Source: Aquila chrysaetos chrysaetos (lineage: Eukaryota > Chordata > Aves > Accipitriformes > Accipitridae). Taken from it: a stretch of DNA of 64,000 nt. The stretch is taken from NCBI RefSeq assembly GCF_900496995.4, contig NC_044006.1:18250214-18314213 (forward strand), read 5' to 3'. The translations under genes and the position numbers were made by a program. Position 1 is the first letter of the stretch, and the number at the start of each line of letters is the position of its first letter. The notes beneath the pieces were generated by a model. That model made no database searches and had not been told where the DNA came from. It saw only the letters and a program-made list of their open reading frames with translations. Below are positions 28,101 through 38,468 of the stretch, piece by piece.

Positions 28101-28559
28101 TGAGTTCACCCATTGAAGAATCTGATAGTTGTTCTGCAGTAGCTTGGCCAAAAATTGTTTAGCTTCCTCTTTTATTTCATTGGAGTCTTTCTACTCTTTT
28201 TGCTGTTGTACATGCTGGCAAGGAGCGCCTTTCAGCCCTAAGTCTAGCAAGCCTTCTAGGGCAAAGGACAACATAGGCCATTTCTGCTGAGCTACTATGT
28301 TCAAGTTCTTTGAATATTTTCTGACACAGACTCTGGACTTGGATTTTAAATCCCAAATTGGAGAACTGATTGTGCAATAATTTTTTTTTTTAATATTTCT
28401 TTGTAGTAGCTTAGTAATGATAACACTACACTATTGACCTTCTTTCTTTTATTTTGTAATGCAGGTCAATCAGTTGGAGGAGCCTTCACAAGTGCGAAAT
28501 CAGCTATGTCATCGTGGTTTTCCACTTTTACGCAGTCAACCCAAAGCCTCGGGGACTAA
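4744..28559 (+). CDS. AVL9: AVL9, DENN-like cell-migration/secretory traffic protein (exon 2 to stop)
   Basis: Spliced gene. Coding exons: 4744-4864, 6895-6980, 8725-8796, 9567-9655, 10029-10095, 10774-10814, 11938-11976, 15694-15763, 16422-16966, 19828-19962, 20793-21012, 22355-22472, 25463-25516, 27516-27604, 28465-28559. All junctions are AG/GT and phases agree throughout, except for a missing base in exon 5. The exons encode about 613 residues; with the missing exon 1 (about 32) this matches the ~648-residue human protein. Motifs recognised: PPLKPGEGHDSH and LPDGAHNYQE at the start; ADITRETVQKSVCVLS; LSPRDLVLHFRHKVLILFKL; ITVQPQANTG; GYLCLPYMALQQHHLLSDV; DGTGWEGGDEWIRAQF. The family (AVL9/DENND6-type DENN fold) acts in late secretory traffic in yeast and cell migration in human cells. 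The middle of exon 10 is the least conserved, Ser-rich part. Codon 1 is outside the window. Confidence 0.96.
6895..6980 (+). CDS. AVL9: AVL9 exon 3
   Basis: Acceptor TTTTTCATAG, donor GCGAAG|GTAACT. Encodes DTVFFHLPPRYGDRTTVYG followed by VSCYRQIEAK; the YGDR segment differs from the mammalian NGNG but the flanks are identical. Ends in phase 0. Confidence 0.95.
8725..8796 (+). CDS. AVL9: AVL9 exon 4
   Basis: Acceptor TTTCTTAG, donor CAGCTG|GTAAGA. Encodes 24 residues, ALKVRQADITRETVQKSVC followed by VLSQL, in phase 0 at both ends. Confidence 0.95.
9567..9655 (+). CDS. AVL9: AVL9 exon 5, with a one-base deletion
   Basis: Acceptor TTCTTCCAAG, donor CTAAAG|GTAAAT. The exon starts PLYGLLQAKLQLITHAY and should continue FEEKDF...QISILK. 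It is 89 bp, whereas the conserved exon is 90 bp (30 codons, phase 0 to 0). The base is missing in a T-run: the window has TATTTGAAG at about 9614-9622 where TAT TTT GAA G is needed. Read literally, the frame shifts and meets TAA at the exon's last codons. All later exons are intact and in the original frame. This is either a sequencing/assembly slip in a homopolymer or a true null allele. Confidence 0.93.
10029..10095 (+). CDS. AVL9: AVL9 exon 6
   Basis: Acceptor CTTTTACAG, donor CTGG|GTAAGT. Encodes ELYDHMNSSLG, then STLLEGSQAYL, ending in phase 1 within a Gly codon. Confidence 0.95.
10774..10814 (+). CDS. AVL9: AVL9 exon 7
   Basis: A short 41-bp exon with acceptor GGTATCTCAG and donor CACAAG|GTAGGC. 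Encodes GLSPRDLVLHFRHK. Confidence 0.95.
11938..11976 (+). CDS. AVL9: AVL9 exon 8
   Basis: A 39-bp microexon with acceptor GTTTTTTCAG and donor AAAAAG|GTAATG. Encodes VLILFKLILLEKK, part of the conserved hydrophobic core of the DENN fold. It is too short for ORF-based detection. Confidence 0.94.
14244..14298 (+). mobile_element. CR1 LINE 3' tail fragment
   Basis: The sequence GATCTTGAAGGTCTTTTCC, then AACCTAAATGATTCTATG with repeated ATTCTATG octamers, is the canonical 3' end of avian CR1 retrotransposons in plus orientation. Only the last ~55 bp are clear. A TATCATAGAATC stretch at about 14182 may be a second, inverted CR1 end. It lies in AVL9 intron 8. Confidence 0.85.
15694..15763 (+). 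CDS. AVL9: AVL9 exon 9
   Basis: Acceptor TGCCACCAG, donor TTTCCTG|GTAAGA. Encodes VLFYISPVNRLV, then GALMTVLSLFPG (last codon split, phase 1). Confidence 0.95.
16105..16152 (+). repeat. A-rich homopolymer tract
   Basis: An uninterrupted run of 31 A at 16105-16135, followed by GAAG and another A-run, in AVL9 intron 9. No retrogene body was recognised upstream, so it is reported only as a mononucleotide repeat. Confidence 0.85.
16422..16966 (+). CDS. AVL9: AVL9 exon 10 (largest exon)
   Basis: Acceptor CACTTTCCAG, donor ACAAAG|GTAAAC; 545 bp. It begins GMIEHGLSDCSQYRPRKS. A diverged Ser/Asn/Glu-rich low-complexity linker follows, including SSESDWETLDPS. It ends with the conserved ESLPITVQPQANTGH and GLEEDQYGMPLAIFTK. 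Length and both ends match the mammalian exon; the linker is predicted to be disordered. Confidence 0.95.
17429..17525. repeat. TA/TG microsatellite with internal palindrome
   Basis: Mixed (TA)n, (TG)n and (CA)n tract in AVL9 intron 10. It includes a perfect 20-bp palindrome at 17489-17508, centred on TATA, that could extrude as a hairpin or form Z-DNA. Confidence 0.85.
19828..19962 (+). CDS. AVL9: AVL9 exon 11
   Basis: Acceptor GTTACTTTAG, donor GTGGAA|GTATGA; 45 codons in phase 0. Encodes GYLCLPYMALQQHHLL, then SDVTVRGFVAGATNILFRQ, QKHLSDAIVE. Almost identical to the mammalian sequence. Confidence 0.95.
20793..21012 (+). CDS. AVL9: AVL9 exon 12
   Basis: Acceptor TTTCAAACAG, donor CAACCAG|GTAGAA. 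Encodes IEDAHVQIHDPELRK, ILNPTTADLRFADYLVKHV, and the strongly conserved DDVFLDGTGWEGGDEWIRAQ. Ends phase 1 within the Asp codon of DNEKT. Confidence 0.95.
22355..22472 (+). CDS. AVL9: AVL9 exon 13
   Basis: Acceptor TAATTTATCAG, donor CTCTAG|GTAAGG. Encodes DNEKTLSDFGTAFVAAW, then KNTHNYRVWNSNKHSALAE. A 20-nt-plus T-run begins immediately after the donor. Confidence 0.94.
22992..23600 (-). mobile_element. 3' LTR of the ERVK-like remnant
   Basis: On the minus strand the LTR begins TGTCCTGGTTTCAGCTGGG and ends ACCACAACA (about 609 bp), a well-known avian LTR type. A TATA box (TATAAA) is the complement of 23307-23312, and an ATTAAA poly(A) signal is the complement of 23128-23133. This gives U3 of about 320 bp, R of about 170 bp and U5 of about 115 bp. 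A run of 22 C at 23381-23402 replaces what is normally mixed sequence and may be an assembly collapse or slippage. Confidence 0.88.
23307..23312 (-). promoter_or_regulatory. TATA box of the ERVK LTR
   Basis: The complement reads CATATAAACTAAGG. It sits about 290 bp into the minus-strand LTR, the usual position for the U3 promoter, and would drive transcription antisense to AVL9. Confidence 0.6.
24087..24650 (-). repeat. ~48-bp minisatellite in the ERVK internal region
   Basis: About twelve diverged tandem units of 42-51 bp. On the plus strand each reads roughly CTTATCCACAGCCACAGTCC ... CTTCAGGGGTGTACCTGC ... TCCAGCGTGGA. On the sense (minus) strand the consensus core is CCACGCTGGAGCAGGT. Individual units differ from the core by one to several bases. 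The array lies between the primer-binding site and the 3' LTR, i.e. in what would be leader RNA. Confidence 0.85.
24954..24971 (-). promoter_or_regulatory. Retroviral primer-binding site (lysine tRNA type)
   Basis: The minus strand reads TGGTGCCCAACATGGAGC, eight bases inside the 5' LTR end. It matches the tRNA-Lys1,2 primer site (TGGCGCCCAACGTGGGGC) at 15 of 18 positions; the three differences are all transitions, as expected for mutational decay. This fixes the orientation of the provirus. Confidence 0.8.
24980..25050 (-). mobile_element. Truncated 5' LTR of the ERVK-like remnant
   Basis: The sequence from TGTTGTGGTTTAACCCC to about CCTGGTGATGG parallels the 22992-23070 end of the other LTR (TGTTGTGGTTTAACTCC ...). 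Similarity stops at about 25050, where unique intronic DNA starts. Only the U5 end remains. Confidence 0.82.
25463..25516 (+). CDS. AVL9: AVL9 exon 14
   Basis: A 54-bp exon with acceptor CTCTTCTAG and donor TCACA|GTAAGT. Encodes HPFQGQYSVSDVKLRLSH (ends phase 2). Confidence 0.94.
27323..27405. repeat. TA/GATA microsatellite
   Basis: (TA)n mixed with GATA units, then a TATATAAAAACCTATATATA near-palindrome, in AVL9 intron 14 about 110 bp before exon 15. Confidence 0.85.
27516..27604 (+). CDS. AVL9: AVL9 exon 15
   Basis: Acceptor TCTTGTTTAG, donor GCTGTAG|GTAAGA. Encodes SVQNSERGKKIGNVMVSTS, then RNVVQTGKAVG, conserved to mammals. Confidence 0.95.
28465..28559 (+). CDS. AVL9: AVL9 exon 16, C-terminus and stop
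   Basis: Acceptor TTTGTAATGCAG. Encodes GQSVGGAFTSAKSAMSSWFS, then TFTQSTQSLGD and TAA at 28557-28559. The tail is a few residues shorter than the human ...PPDEKP ending as I recall it; this is a lineage difference in an otherwise conserved terminus. Confidence 0.94.
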
Positions 28560-31500
28560 ACGATGGTTTTGCACAATGCTGCTGAATATTTCAGTTGCAA
28601 TGCTTTCTCTGAGCTGTAAAAAGACCGCTCCAAAACACAGGAGTGGAGATTAATTACCCAGGACCAAAACAAGATATATGTTGCTTGCAAGCAGATGTGG
28701 GATGTTACCATTAAGTTTCACTAGAAGTATAGGAGAATGGTGAGTGTCTCCATACAATGGGTTGGCATTTGCAGTATATTGGTTGTATTTAAAATGACTA
28801 CGTTTCCTTAAAACTGAGCCTTTATAAAGACATTAGCAAACGGGGCTTGTTGTAAGTCAAATGTGTTTGACTTCAGATTTGTAAATTTTCTTGGATGTTG
28901 AAAATATTTATGTAAACTAGCTATATTTTTCAATCCAAATAGCCAAATGTTTGTGAATTCTTGTTAGAAATAAGCAGAGTATAAATACTGATTCCTCTTT
29001 CAGGTTGGATTTGCAAACATCTCTGCAAAAAGTATATGGTGGAAACCCTTAAAGGGTTCAAGCCAGGTGGAACTTTCTCACTTTCACCTGCAAACTAAAA
29101 TCAGCAGGGTGCAGAGTAAGACTGTGGATGACTTAAGGGTTTTTCTCCCTTTCTCCTCTATAGCCATGTACAGTTGCTCACATTAATCTGTCTCTAGCTC
29201 TCTTTGTGTCCCCAAATCCGTGTGACAGTTGCAAAATCAGTGTTTTCTTCATGTTATGCAGTAGGCCTTCATAATTCTGCATATGTTTTGGCTGTGTTCT
29301 TACCCTGGGAAGTGAACAGGATTCCAGTTGGAGATCTCTCTTCGGGAAAAGTATTACAAAACAATTGTCCCAAACTGGGATTGGATCATAGACAGTTTTG
29401 TGAGGTCTTGCTCTATTAGGATGTAATTACACCACCAATGTAGTTACATACATATAAATACAAAGTACTAAAACCACCTAAAAGTAGCACAGTAGCAAAC
29501 TCTGCATGCAGGTTTGGTTTTGTTTGTTGTTTTTTTTTGCCAGTGAAGTTATGAAGACGCTTCCAAAAGAAAATCAGCTATATTGATTTTCTGTGTTGAC
29601 TCAGGGAATGTTCTGTTTGGATAACTACTTTTTTCATAAGGAAAGTAACACTAGAATTGAGAGAGTAACTAAAACGGCTCAGTTTGTATGCTTGTGTGAA
29701 GAAATATAATAGTTTATATAAAAAGATGAGGCATAATGCTGTATTTTGTACGCAACATGTACACAGTGTCTTCTGTTTGCAAGTGTATTCTACTTCCTAC
29801 GTTTCCTGATTCTGAGACTATTTCCTGTTTCTTGCAACATGTGTGCCTCTATATGCCTTCTAACATCCCCACATGATAGCTGTTAACATTTTCTACATTA
29901 CATTAGCAAACATTCCAACTTTCTGTAGTAAAAGGCTCTTAGTTTATTGCCTCATCAGTATCTGTCAGCATTTTGCCTTGTTCTTTTCTGGGGCCAAGAT
30001 TTCAAGTCATGGTTATTTCTTCTACTCCTCAAATAAAATACAGCAGCTGTACAAGAGGTAAATAAGAAGGCTTGAATGTAATTTGTTTTAAGAAATTAAG
30101 TTCTAATTTCTTTAGGTGCATTTGAAAAGCTAACAGAAAAGCCACAGTTGTATCACGTAGTTACTGTCCAACAACTTAGTTTTCAGTTTTATTGCCTCAA
30201 ACAGCAATTTGAAAACACAGGATCTGGTTTAAAAGCCTTCATTAATTTTTTTCCAGGACAAACTAGATAGAATGGTCATGGAAAACCTGAGAGTATACAG
30301 CTAGTTTGAGTAGTTTCATTTGAGAAGGGCAAAAAAGGCCCCTAAAGCTCTACTAATCTACTGCTGCTGACATACAAGTAAAATGTATCTATACAACTGC
30401 AGCTGTTGTTCTGGTCTCTGTGTGCATTTGTGTATCTCCTAAAACTTCTGATGCTCTTTTCTGTTTTATTCCACAACTCTGTAATAGACATTTATAATCT
30501 TTTCAAAGATTAATACTTGATATGCAGAAAAAGCCCTGGTGAAAGCTCTGGCTGCATTTACTCATGACAAGTCTAGAGCTTTCTGATTAAGCACGCAGAT
30601 AAGAAAATAACCAAAAATAATCACTTGCTTTTGTGAAATGGCTAACATATTATCTGCTGTCTGGGATTTAAGTGGTCAGGCTTCGTGTTCTAGTGAAGAC
30701 TGAATAAAGATGCATAAAGGATTTAAGCACCTATAAAACTAACTTCAGCACCTTAAGGCACACTAGGTAAATTTAGGTGTAGGAGCTCATGATGGTTAGT
30801 TCTAGGAGCCAGGCAAGTGGTTGGTATTTGCACGTACAAGATACAGAAAAGGACCTTCAAGGATCCCTTTTCGATATCCTTGTCTTTGTCACCTTCTCAC
30901 CTGAGTTTCTTCTTTAGAATTCTATGCCCCTAATTTGTATAGCTGATTTGTTAGCTCTCTTCATTCCCCTTACTCCCACAGGCCCCCTTGCTGGCCCAGG
31001 GATATTAGAAAGCTGACTTTTTTTTTTTTTTTTTTTGGTAGATTGATCTGGGGAAAGGCAGAATGAGGTGCCCTCTGCAGTGCTAAGCTGATGCACAGCT
31101 GCTTGCTGCTTTGTACAGGGACTCTGTTATGATACTTCACAGTATTTCTTTTATGGGCAAGAAGACCAGACAGATCTTTCTCTGCAGTCTTTTTCCCACT
31201 GTCCCAGCTGTCTCTGTGGTTGGGCCAAACATACAACCTGATTAAGAGTATTTTTCTTACTTTACAAATGATAGAATAAGAAACTTGTATTAATTTTCAA
31301 TCTTTTTAAGAACTGGCATCCTGCTAGCAGGTTGGACTGTGATTTAAACTCATACAGTGATTAAGACTCATGCAGTGGGTGGAGATGAAGTGATCTTCAT
31401 AACATGTGTTTTCATTAACATGTATGTTTGCTCTTTGACATTTGCTTAAACTTAATTTTGGGCTGTAGGAAGGCATGCAGCCACTGTGGTTCATCTAAGC

Positions 31501-34090
31501 TCATGTAGTCCTGTTCTTAATTTAATGGTTGTAACCTCTTTAGTTAAATCCAGTGCAAATGCAAGTTATTTTCTTCCCTTCTGTTTTAAAATTTCCAGTG
31601 CAAGCATTATTACTTATTCAGAAAGATTTAGGCAGTTGACTTCTATTTCAAAGACCCTGACAACCATTTCTGCACTGCAAGAAGCAGAGTCCTAAATGAA
31701 TTGGTGATAATGCCTCTGAGTCAACTGTGAAACTATTGATACAGCTCTGTTGTGATGTATGTTGCAGAGGTATGTCTGGCTGTCAATGTGCAGCATGAAC
31801 TGACTTAGAGGTAATACAACAGCACACCTCTCAACTTCTGGCATCAAAGACATCAACCTCTGCTTTTTGTATGTGCCAGCATTTGAGGAACTGCCTATTG
31901 AGCATATAAGTCCCCCAAACCCCACAAGACTAAGTATCATTGACCTAATATTTCATTTGGCTAAAATGTTCAGCATTTTTCATCAATCATTTTTGTGTCA
32001 TAACCTCAATTCCTGTGCACATCTGACACCGGTTTCCTCAAATATCGCAATGTAATTATCATTTTTTAGATTAGCGTCCTAGTACATTGCACTTGTTTAA
32101 CCTTGTACATCTGTTTTAAGCACCTTTGTAATTAAATTTAGTATTTTGCCTAAACAAGCTTCTGATTTCCACAGAAATTATTACTAAGCAGAGAAACTAA
32201 TGTGACAGTATTTAACTGTAAAAGTGAAGGCGTGAATGCAGGTTTTTAAACATAGAAACTGTTGCTTGATAATTGAACATGCAAGTAATGTATTTGATTT
32301 TTCTTGTGCTGCTTGAAAAATAAATACATCCAGCCTGTTTAAAGTTCTGTCTGCTCAAAAAGCTGTATTATTTTAAGAAATTAATCCCACCAGAAGACAT
32401 TTGCAGTGTCTGGGTTTGATATTGGTAGCTGCTTGTGATACACTGGCAGTCTTTTTGAAATTTGTCTTCCATTTAAACTGATTGTGGATGCTGCTTTTTG
32501 CAAATTTAGGACAAGAGGGTCCTCTAGTGTGACTTTATTCCCTATTGGGTACTGCTCATTGTGAATTGATTAAAGTCTTCAGTAGCTCACAGACATGTAT
32601 CAGTAAGAACTTTTAAGTGCGACTGTAAAATTTTGATGTAGATATAGCTTCAAAATAGTACGTAGTTCATGTGGATGGTGACATCTAGTCAAAATCAGGA
32701 TGCTGAGTAAATTAATTGCTGCACATCCAGTTCTCTGCCATACTGAGCTATTTTAAAACTTGAAAACTTCTACTGTAACTGTCACTGTACCTAGCTGAGA
32801 ATGATTTGGTGAATTGCTGTTTCCAGTAGGAGGAAACTAACTGCCTTGAATAACATTCAGATGTGAATTAGGTGAAGCTTATGTCTAGAAAACAGTTGCA
32901 ATTCTCTAAAACTTGTTAAAATTTTTCTGACCATATGCAAGTAGTTGTGCAAACATGCTGAAAGATAAATTTACATCATGTTGTTTATGCAGTGTAATTT
33001 TACTTTCTTGCAGGTATTTAGTTTTCATTAAAAAGGGCAACATGCAGAGTACTCATTAAAGGCAGAAACACTACGTTATTGTACTATGATTAAAGAGGTA
33101 TGACAAGTTGCTTCATGGTGTTTTGAGTCTTTAATACTATAGTAGAGGAGGAACTGACTTAAAAAAGCAGGCACAGAGCTTTAGTTCTGCGATGTTTCAG
33201 GTCTTGACCCCATTCTTTATCAAACATCAGAAGTAGTGTTTGGATTCATAAAAAAATATGGAGATGGGTCACTTCTGTCAGTTAAATAGTGAGCCTTACT
33301 CAGATTACTGTATTTCCTGTAAATTGACATCATATGTGCATACTGTCTGTACACAGGTGGCTTAATCTCAGTTGTGATGGAACTTGGAAGTCTAGCTGTC
33401 TTCTTGAGTCTTTCTATATAGGCTCAAAATTGCCTAATCATACATTGCTCCACATGTAATACTATTCCAAAATCAACTGATAGAAAGTTGTTACTTCCCT
33501 GCCTGACTTTACTAATATTGATGAAAGCATAATTACTATTTGCCTCAATAGTAGCAGAGAACATCTACAAAATCTTCTTTTCTTGTCTTAATCTAGATCA
33601 CCAAGAAAGCAGCACTGCTTTCTAGATCAGGTAAGCATAAAGAAAATCAAATAAGAATGTTTAGACTGAATGAAGAACAGTTATCTAAAGTGAAGGCAGA
33701 TAGAGGTATTTTGTTGTCTGAAAAACAATATGGGGAATAACATCACTTGCATACTATATGAAACAGATGGAAAATACTGAAGAAGCCAACTCGATTGGTC
33801 TCTCACCTCTGAATTCAGAGACCTTATGAAATGCACACAGAAACAGAGTGGAGAATTTAAAAGTTCAGGCATACCAGAAAGTGGCAAAAAATACCGCTGA
33901 GCTTAATGTATTGCCTAATATGACCTGTGATTACTGACCTTTGCTGCTCTTAATGAATTGTGTGTATATGCATTTTGATGTGTGTAATGCTGTGACAAAG
34001 AGCTGACTGAAGAGTATGTCTGCTCTTAAATTGTGGAAATTGTTTCTTAATTTTTTTCTTCTCTTCAATAAAAACGTGTTCAATTAACTA
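28560..34090 (+). other. AVL9: Probable AVL9 3' UTR
   Basis: No other gene is recognisable between the AVL9 stop and the tail-to-tail neighbour, and the human gene also has a multi-kilobase 3' UTR. Candidate poly(A) signals AATAAA occur at 30032, 30703, 32319 and 34067; the last is followed within 30 bp by unremarkable AT-rich DNA. ORFs here (for example 28459-28653 and 31486-31695) are either exon 16 in the wrong frame or chance. Extent is inference and needs transcript data. Confidence 0.5.
34067..34072 (+). terminator. AVL9: Candidate distal AVL9 poly(A) signal (AATAAA)
   Basis: TTCTCTTCAATAAAAACGTG: a canonical AATAAA after a pyrimidine-rich stretch. It is the last canonical signal on the plus strand before the spacer to KBTBD2 that I selected. 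Confidence 0.4.
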
Positions 34091-37000
34091 GCCATACCTC
34101 TTGCACTTTCTAAATAAAATCTCAGCATCAAGATTTAGCCTCATGTTTAGCACATAATCTGAATAGACTGTAAGGTCTAGGTTACATCACTACCTTTTTA
34201 GTACCTGTTATTGTCCTGTTTACTGGCTGTTAGGTCATATTAATGCAGTAGAGTGCATGTATGTATTCAGTACAGTTTACTATTTTAAGAGATGAAGTCA
34301 TGAAATGCCTCAGGTGACCAGTCATACTTCAGCACTTCAGTAATGGTGTATGTACAGTGCTTAAACCCCTTTCTTTGCTGAAACAAAGGTAGCTGGTTTC
34401 ACGAGTTAAACCAAGCCACAAAAGAGCTATGTGTTCTAGAGCAGGAGGGGAGAAAAGCACACACAGAGGTACTTTTATCACTTTCTTTCACCTTCATGCC
34501 TGTTCCATCTTCTCTGTTATTCCTTTCTTCCATCTCAAAGTTTCTGTAACTCAGTACTGACCCAGGTCTTGCTCTCACCTCCTGGTTCAGGCTGTTCACC
34601 AACCCCTTCCATACCAGAACTTGGGAGGTATATGAAGATGTACAGATTTCATATTGACTACCTCCCAGCATCATCAGTGATCACTGCATTTTACTCAGTC
34701 TGCTAGTACTCCTCCTCCAGGTTATAAGCTCTATGAGTAAGAACTCTGCCTGGCTGCATTGTACTCATGGTAAATGTTGTAGGAGGGAGATACTTTAAGG
34801 AATTCTGGAGTGGAACTAAACAGAATTTTGTCTGGCTAATGTTGAGCATGAAGTGGAAAGGCAAGCCTAATCCAGAGCCTGCCTAAATTAAAGCTCCTTT
34901 CGTGTAGGAATCCAGATCAAAAAGGAGAAAACAATTTGAAGGTAGCTGTAAATGGGAAAGAGAGGAGGAAAAACACTAGCCTGTGAATATGTTCAGTGGT
35001 CTGCAGGTCTGCACTGCAGTGTGGCAGGTGCTAGTGCATCATAACAGAAGCATTGAGGAGTGAAACTAGAAATGTTGTGAAATGTAGTGTTTTAAACCAG
35101 GCAGTGCTTTAAATCTTAAAAAAAATAATCTTCAGAATTTTAGCAAATTTTCCCCCAAAACTAACTATCCATCTGATTCTCTTCTCTGTAAAGCTTGACA
35201 CAATTCACTGCCCTAGATCTGACTAGTCCCCTTAGAACAAAAATTAAACCTGCCATTAGGTTTTTTTTAAACAACTGTAAAAATAAGTGGATGCATTAAA
35301 AATTAGCAGAGGTCAGATTGCTGTTTATTACTTCAGATAGGGGCAACTGAAACTATGTAGAACTAACTTCAAGTAGTTTTCTACCAGAAAAGAAGCCACC
35401 TTTTTGCAAATACAGCGAAGCTTGAGGACATACAAAGTTGATTCATTGAAACTTGTACGTAAATGTACTTCAAAGCCAAGTACAGGTTGAATAGGCTAGT
35501 ATTAGGCTGAAGCTTTGTAGTGAGATACTAGCTTAGAACTCTGTGAAGGCTTTAATTGTATTTGCTCTATTTATGAAATGAGAACTGCTTTTTTTTTCAG
35601 CTGTTGTCTTTGTTCCTACAGAAGTCTTTCTTTAATTCGACCACTAGTGACCACTTCCAGGCACATGGCAATGCTTTGCCTGCTGAGTTTCCTCCTCAAA
35701 TTATGCAAGGAAAGAATTTAGACTTGAGAATAGCATTTGCCAGCTGTGTTTTTCTCTGGGGTTGAATACTGACTGCAGCAACTAGTTGTATAAATAAATG
35801 AACTAATAGTAAGTATGTCTTTAGCAGAGTCACTAGAGAACTGTTCAACACCACTAGTCTTATGTACTGTATTATTAATAGTAAATTAATTTTAAATAAG
35901 GTACTACATCATCTTAGACCATACAAAGTACAAAAATACACAGATAATATCTAGAAACAATATAAAAATAATATATAAAAAAAATGCAGACTAGCAGGAA
36001 GTCACATAGACCATCTGTATTTTAAAAGATGTTCCTAAATGGAAAAAATCAAGGACAGTTCTTCCAGGTTCTGTGAGGCAACATGACTCACAGCCACTGC
36101 AGTTTAGTGACCTACTTCCTAGTCAAATTTACTCCCCCTGCCCCCTTCTTCCTCTGGTAAGAAACTATGCATAAGATTTTAAACTTAAGTTGGAAGTTCT
36201 CAGTAACAGAGCAAAGCCACTGTGCTCCTTCCCTAATTATAGATCATCTACCCTGGACGAACACAGGCTCGTCCTAAAGCCTAATGCAGCCTGATACAGC
36301 AGGCTGAAGAGAGAATGACCCCCAGAACTGAGCACTCTGTTCAGGCTGGAGTTATGCCTGAGGTATGTGATTCTCCAAATTGCAGTATAAAGTAGTATCA
36401 CTCTTTTTCTTTTAATGTATACTCCCTTGAATGAGCTTGCAACTGGCTGTCCTAGGCTACCTGATACATGAAAGCAAGACAAACAGACCTATCAGCAGGA
36501 TCCCCTGAGTCACTTCTCCCATCTAAGCAATTCAGGTGTTTTAAAAAAAAAAAAAGAAGTGATGTAATGGTAAATGCAAACATGTTATATCACCTTCATT
36601 TAAAAAAATCAGTAGCTTGCCTCCTCCTGTTAGAGCCATCATTATTCTGGGTCCTATAAATCCATACATGGTACAAAATGCCAAAGTATTAGGAAGAGTT
36701 TTATATAAGGCAGGTCTGTTGGCTGAAGTCCCTTTTCCAGTCAAAACCTTTAATAACTGTACACGACAAAACTTTGTAAATCCACTTGCAACCTAGCCAC
36801 AAAACTATATAGGTGTCATCTTTGTTGAAAGCTGTAATTGTATTTGCTAGAGTAAGAAAGAGAATTAAGGGAAAGCTGGGGCAGTTTGGACAATAGAGTA
36901 AATAAATTTGCTCTTGCTATTAAAGACTGAACATACGTCTCCCATCTTCTGAGTGTATAGAAAAGATGCCTTATTACCTCCTTAATGCCCATGGTTCTTC

Positions 37001-37296
37001 ACACTCAGTAGAGCAGAATTTGTCCCATGACTGGAGAAGTTCTGATTTACAAAAATCATAGTGGGGGATCCAAGTTCTATATAATCCTCAGTTTGACCTG
37101 AATACCTGATTTCCAGCTTTCACTGACCAGTAAGCACAGTCAACTAATGTACTTGTCTCCAGGCTTTTCACAGCTTAACTATTTCCAGTTGCCATCAACA
37201 AACTACTTGCTAGAACTATGCCTGCAGTGGGAGGGTGTTGTAACTGTATCGACTTCAACCAGAAAGCACACTCAAACTCAGTTGGATTCAGTCTTT
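34091..37296. other. Spacer between convergent AVL9 and KBTBD2
   Basis: About 3.2 kb with no coding exon recognised on either strand. Short ORFs (34399-34674 minus, 36237-36482 minus, 36468-36659 plus) show no family signature. Part may be distal KBTBD2 3' UTR if the minus-strand AATAAA at 35324-35329 is used. Confidence 0.55.
35324..35329 (-). terminator. KBTBD2: Alternative distal KBTBD2 poly(A) signal
   Basis: The complement of TTTATT is AATAAA on the minus strand. Use of this site would give a ~3.1-kb 3' UTR. Listed as an alternative only. Confidence 0.2.
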
Positions 37297-37302
37297 TTTA
37301 AT
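37297..37302 (-). terminator. KBTBD2: Candidate KBTBD2 poly(A) signal (ATTAAA)
   Basis: The minus strand reads TTTATTAAAAAAGACTG, an ATTAAA signal about 1.17 kb downstream of the stop codon. That 3' UTR length is reasonable for this gene. A closer AATAAA (complement of 38417-38422) lies only ~50 bp after the stop and is less likely. Confidence 0.4.
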
Positions 37303-38468
37303 AAATTAATGTCATTCAAAATACAGTGCCAGAACATGATGCAGCTGAACATGCTAGTAAGGTTTGTCATGAAGCACCTGTGTTCATGTTAGATTGGCGG
37401 TGCCCCACTACTGCTAGTGGTTCCTGGGATTAATGCTAGAGCAGCACTAGTCATCTGCTCTCCTGCACACAGCACAGGATATTCCTGAACAGTTTGCTTC
37501 TCCCCCCACCCCCCCAAAGTAAAAAACCTGATAGCTAAGGGGTATCTATACACAATCACACTACAGTAATGCTTGTTATTAAATTAACAGAAAATAAAGA
37601 CCTGGTTAATCCACACTAAAACTTTGTTTTACAATGGAAAAATACATCAGCAGCAGGAAGTAATATACATGAGCCAATGTTACTGTAATACAGACCGTGG
37701 AGACATTTACTGATTAAAGCTCCACATAGACCCGCACTATGAGGGCTGACAATTCCTATTGCAAGCCCAGCAACTTAAGTCCACACCTGGTAAACTACCA
37801 GCTGCTTGGAAGACCTGTATTCTATAATAGACAGGTATAAGTTAGTGAAAATAGAATACATGCACCTAATAATACATGTGACTGAACCTGCAGTCATTTT
37901 GCCCTGCATGTTACCATACAATGGAAGATCTACCCTTCCTACCACAGGTAGATCCATGGGATTTGTTTCTTTTTCTTTTAATGGCATTACTATACCAACA
38001 TGGATGTTAGTATTAAGTAAGTGCAGCACAGTCCTTTGATTAGGCTGCACTGACAATTATATAACTAGCACTTAAGTAGAATATCCAGAAGTAATTCAAA
38101 TATAACTGGAAGATACTTTCAAGAGAGTTGTGACATCATCCTAGAAACAGTAACTACTTTTTTCTGAAGCTAATTTTCCTGAACTGAGACTTCATAGAAC
38201 TAGAAATTAATTCTTTAGACAAGTCAGATGCTTAAGCTCATGATATACATCTACATTTCTCAATTATCAGATAATAGTATTTCAGATTATGGAAGCCTAT
38301 CTGCTCATTTCACTGATTCATACTGAATGGCGGCAAGTGTTAGGTAGGGCATAAAAATACAACTCATGAAAGACAGGTTTGACACTTCTGTTTCCAGACC
38401 TGTTCTTTCACAATCATTTATTTCAAGATAACTGAGCACAAAATCAGTTGTGCAGTCTAATTCAGGAG

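Noticed and set aside
36237-36482. Possible old CR1-like fragment (CAGAACTGAGCACTCTG... on the plus strand)
   Set aside because: Only a loose resemblance to CR1 3' sequence without the diagnostic ATTCTATG tail; not supportable without a repeat search.
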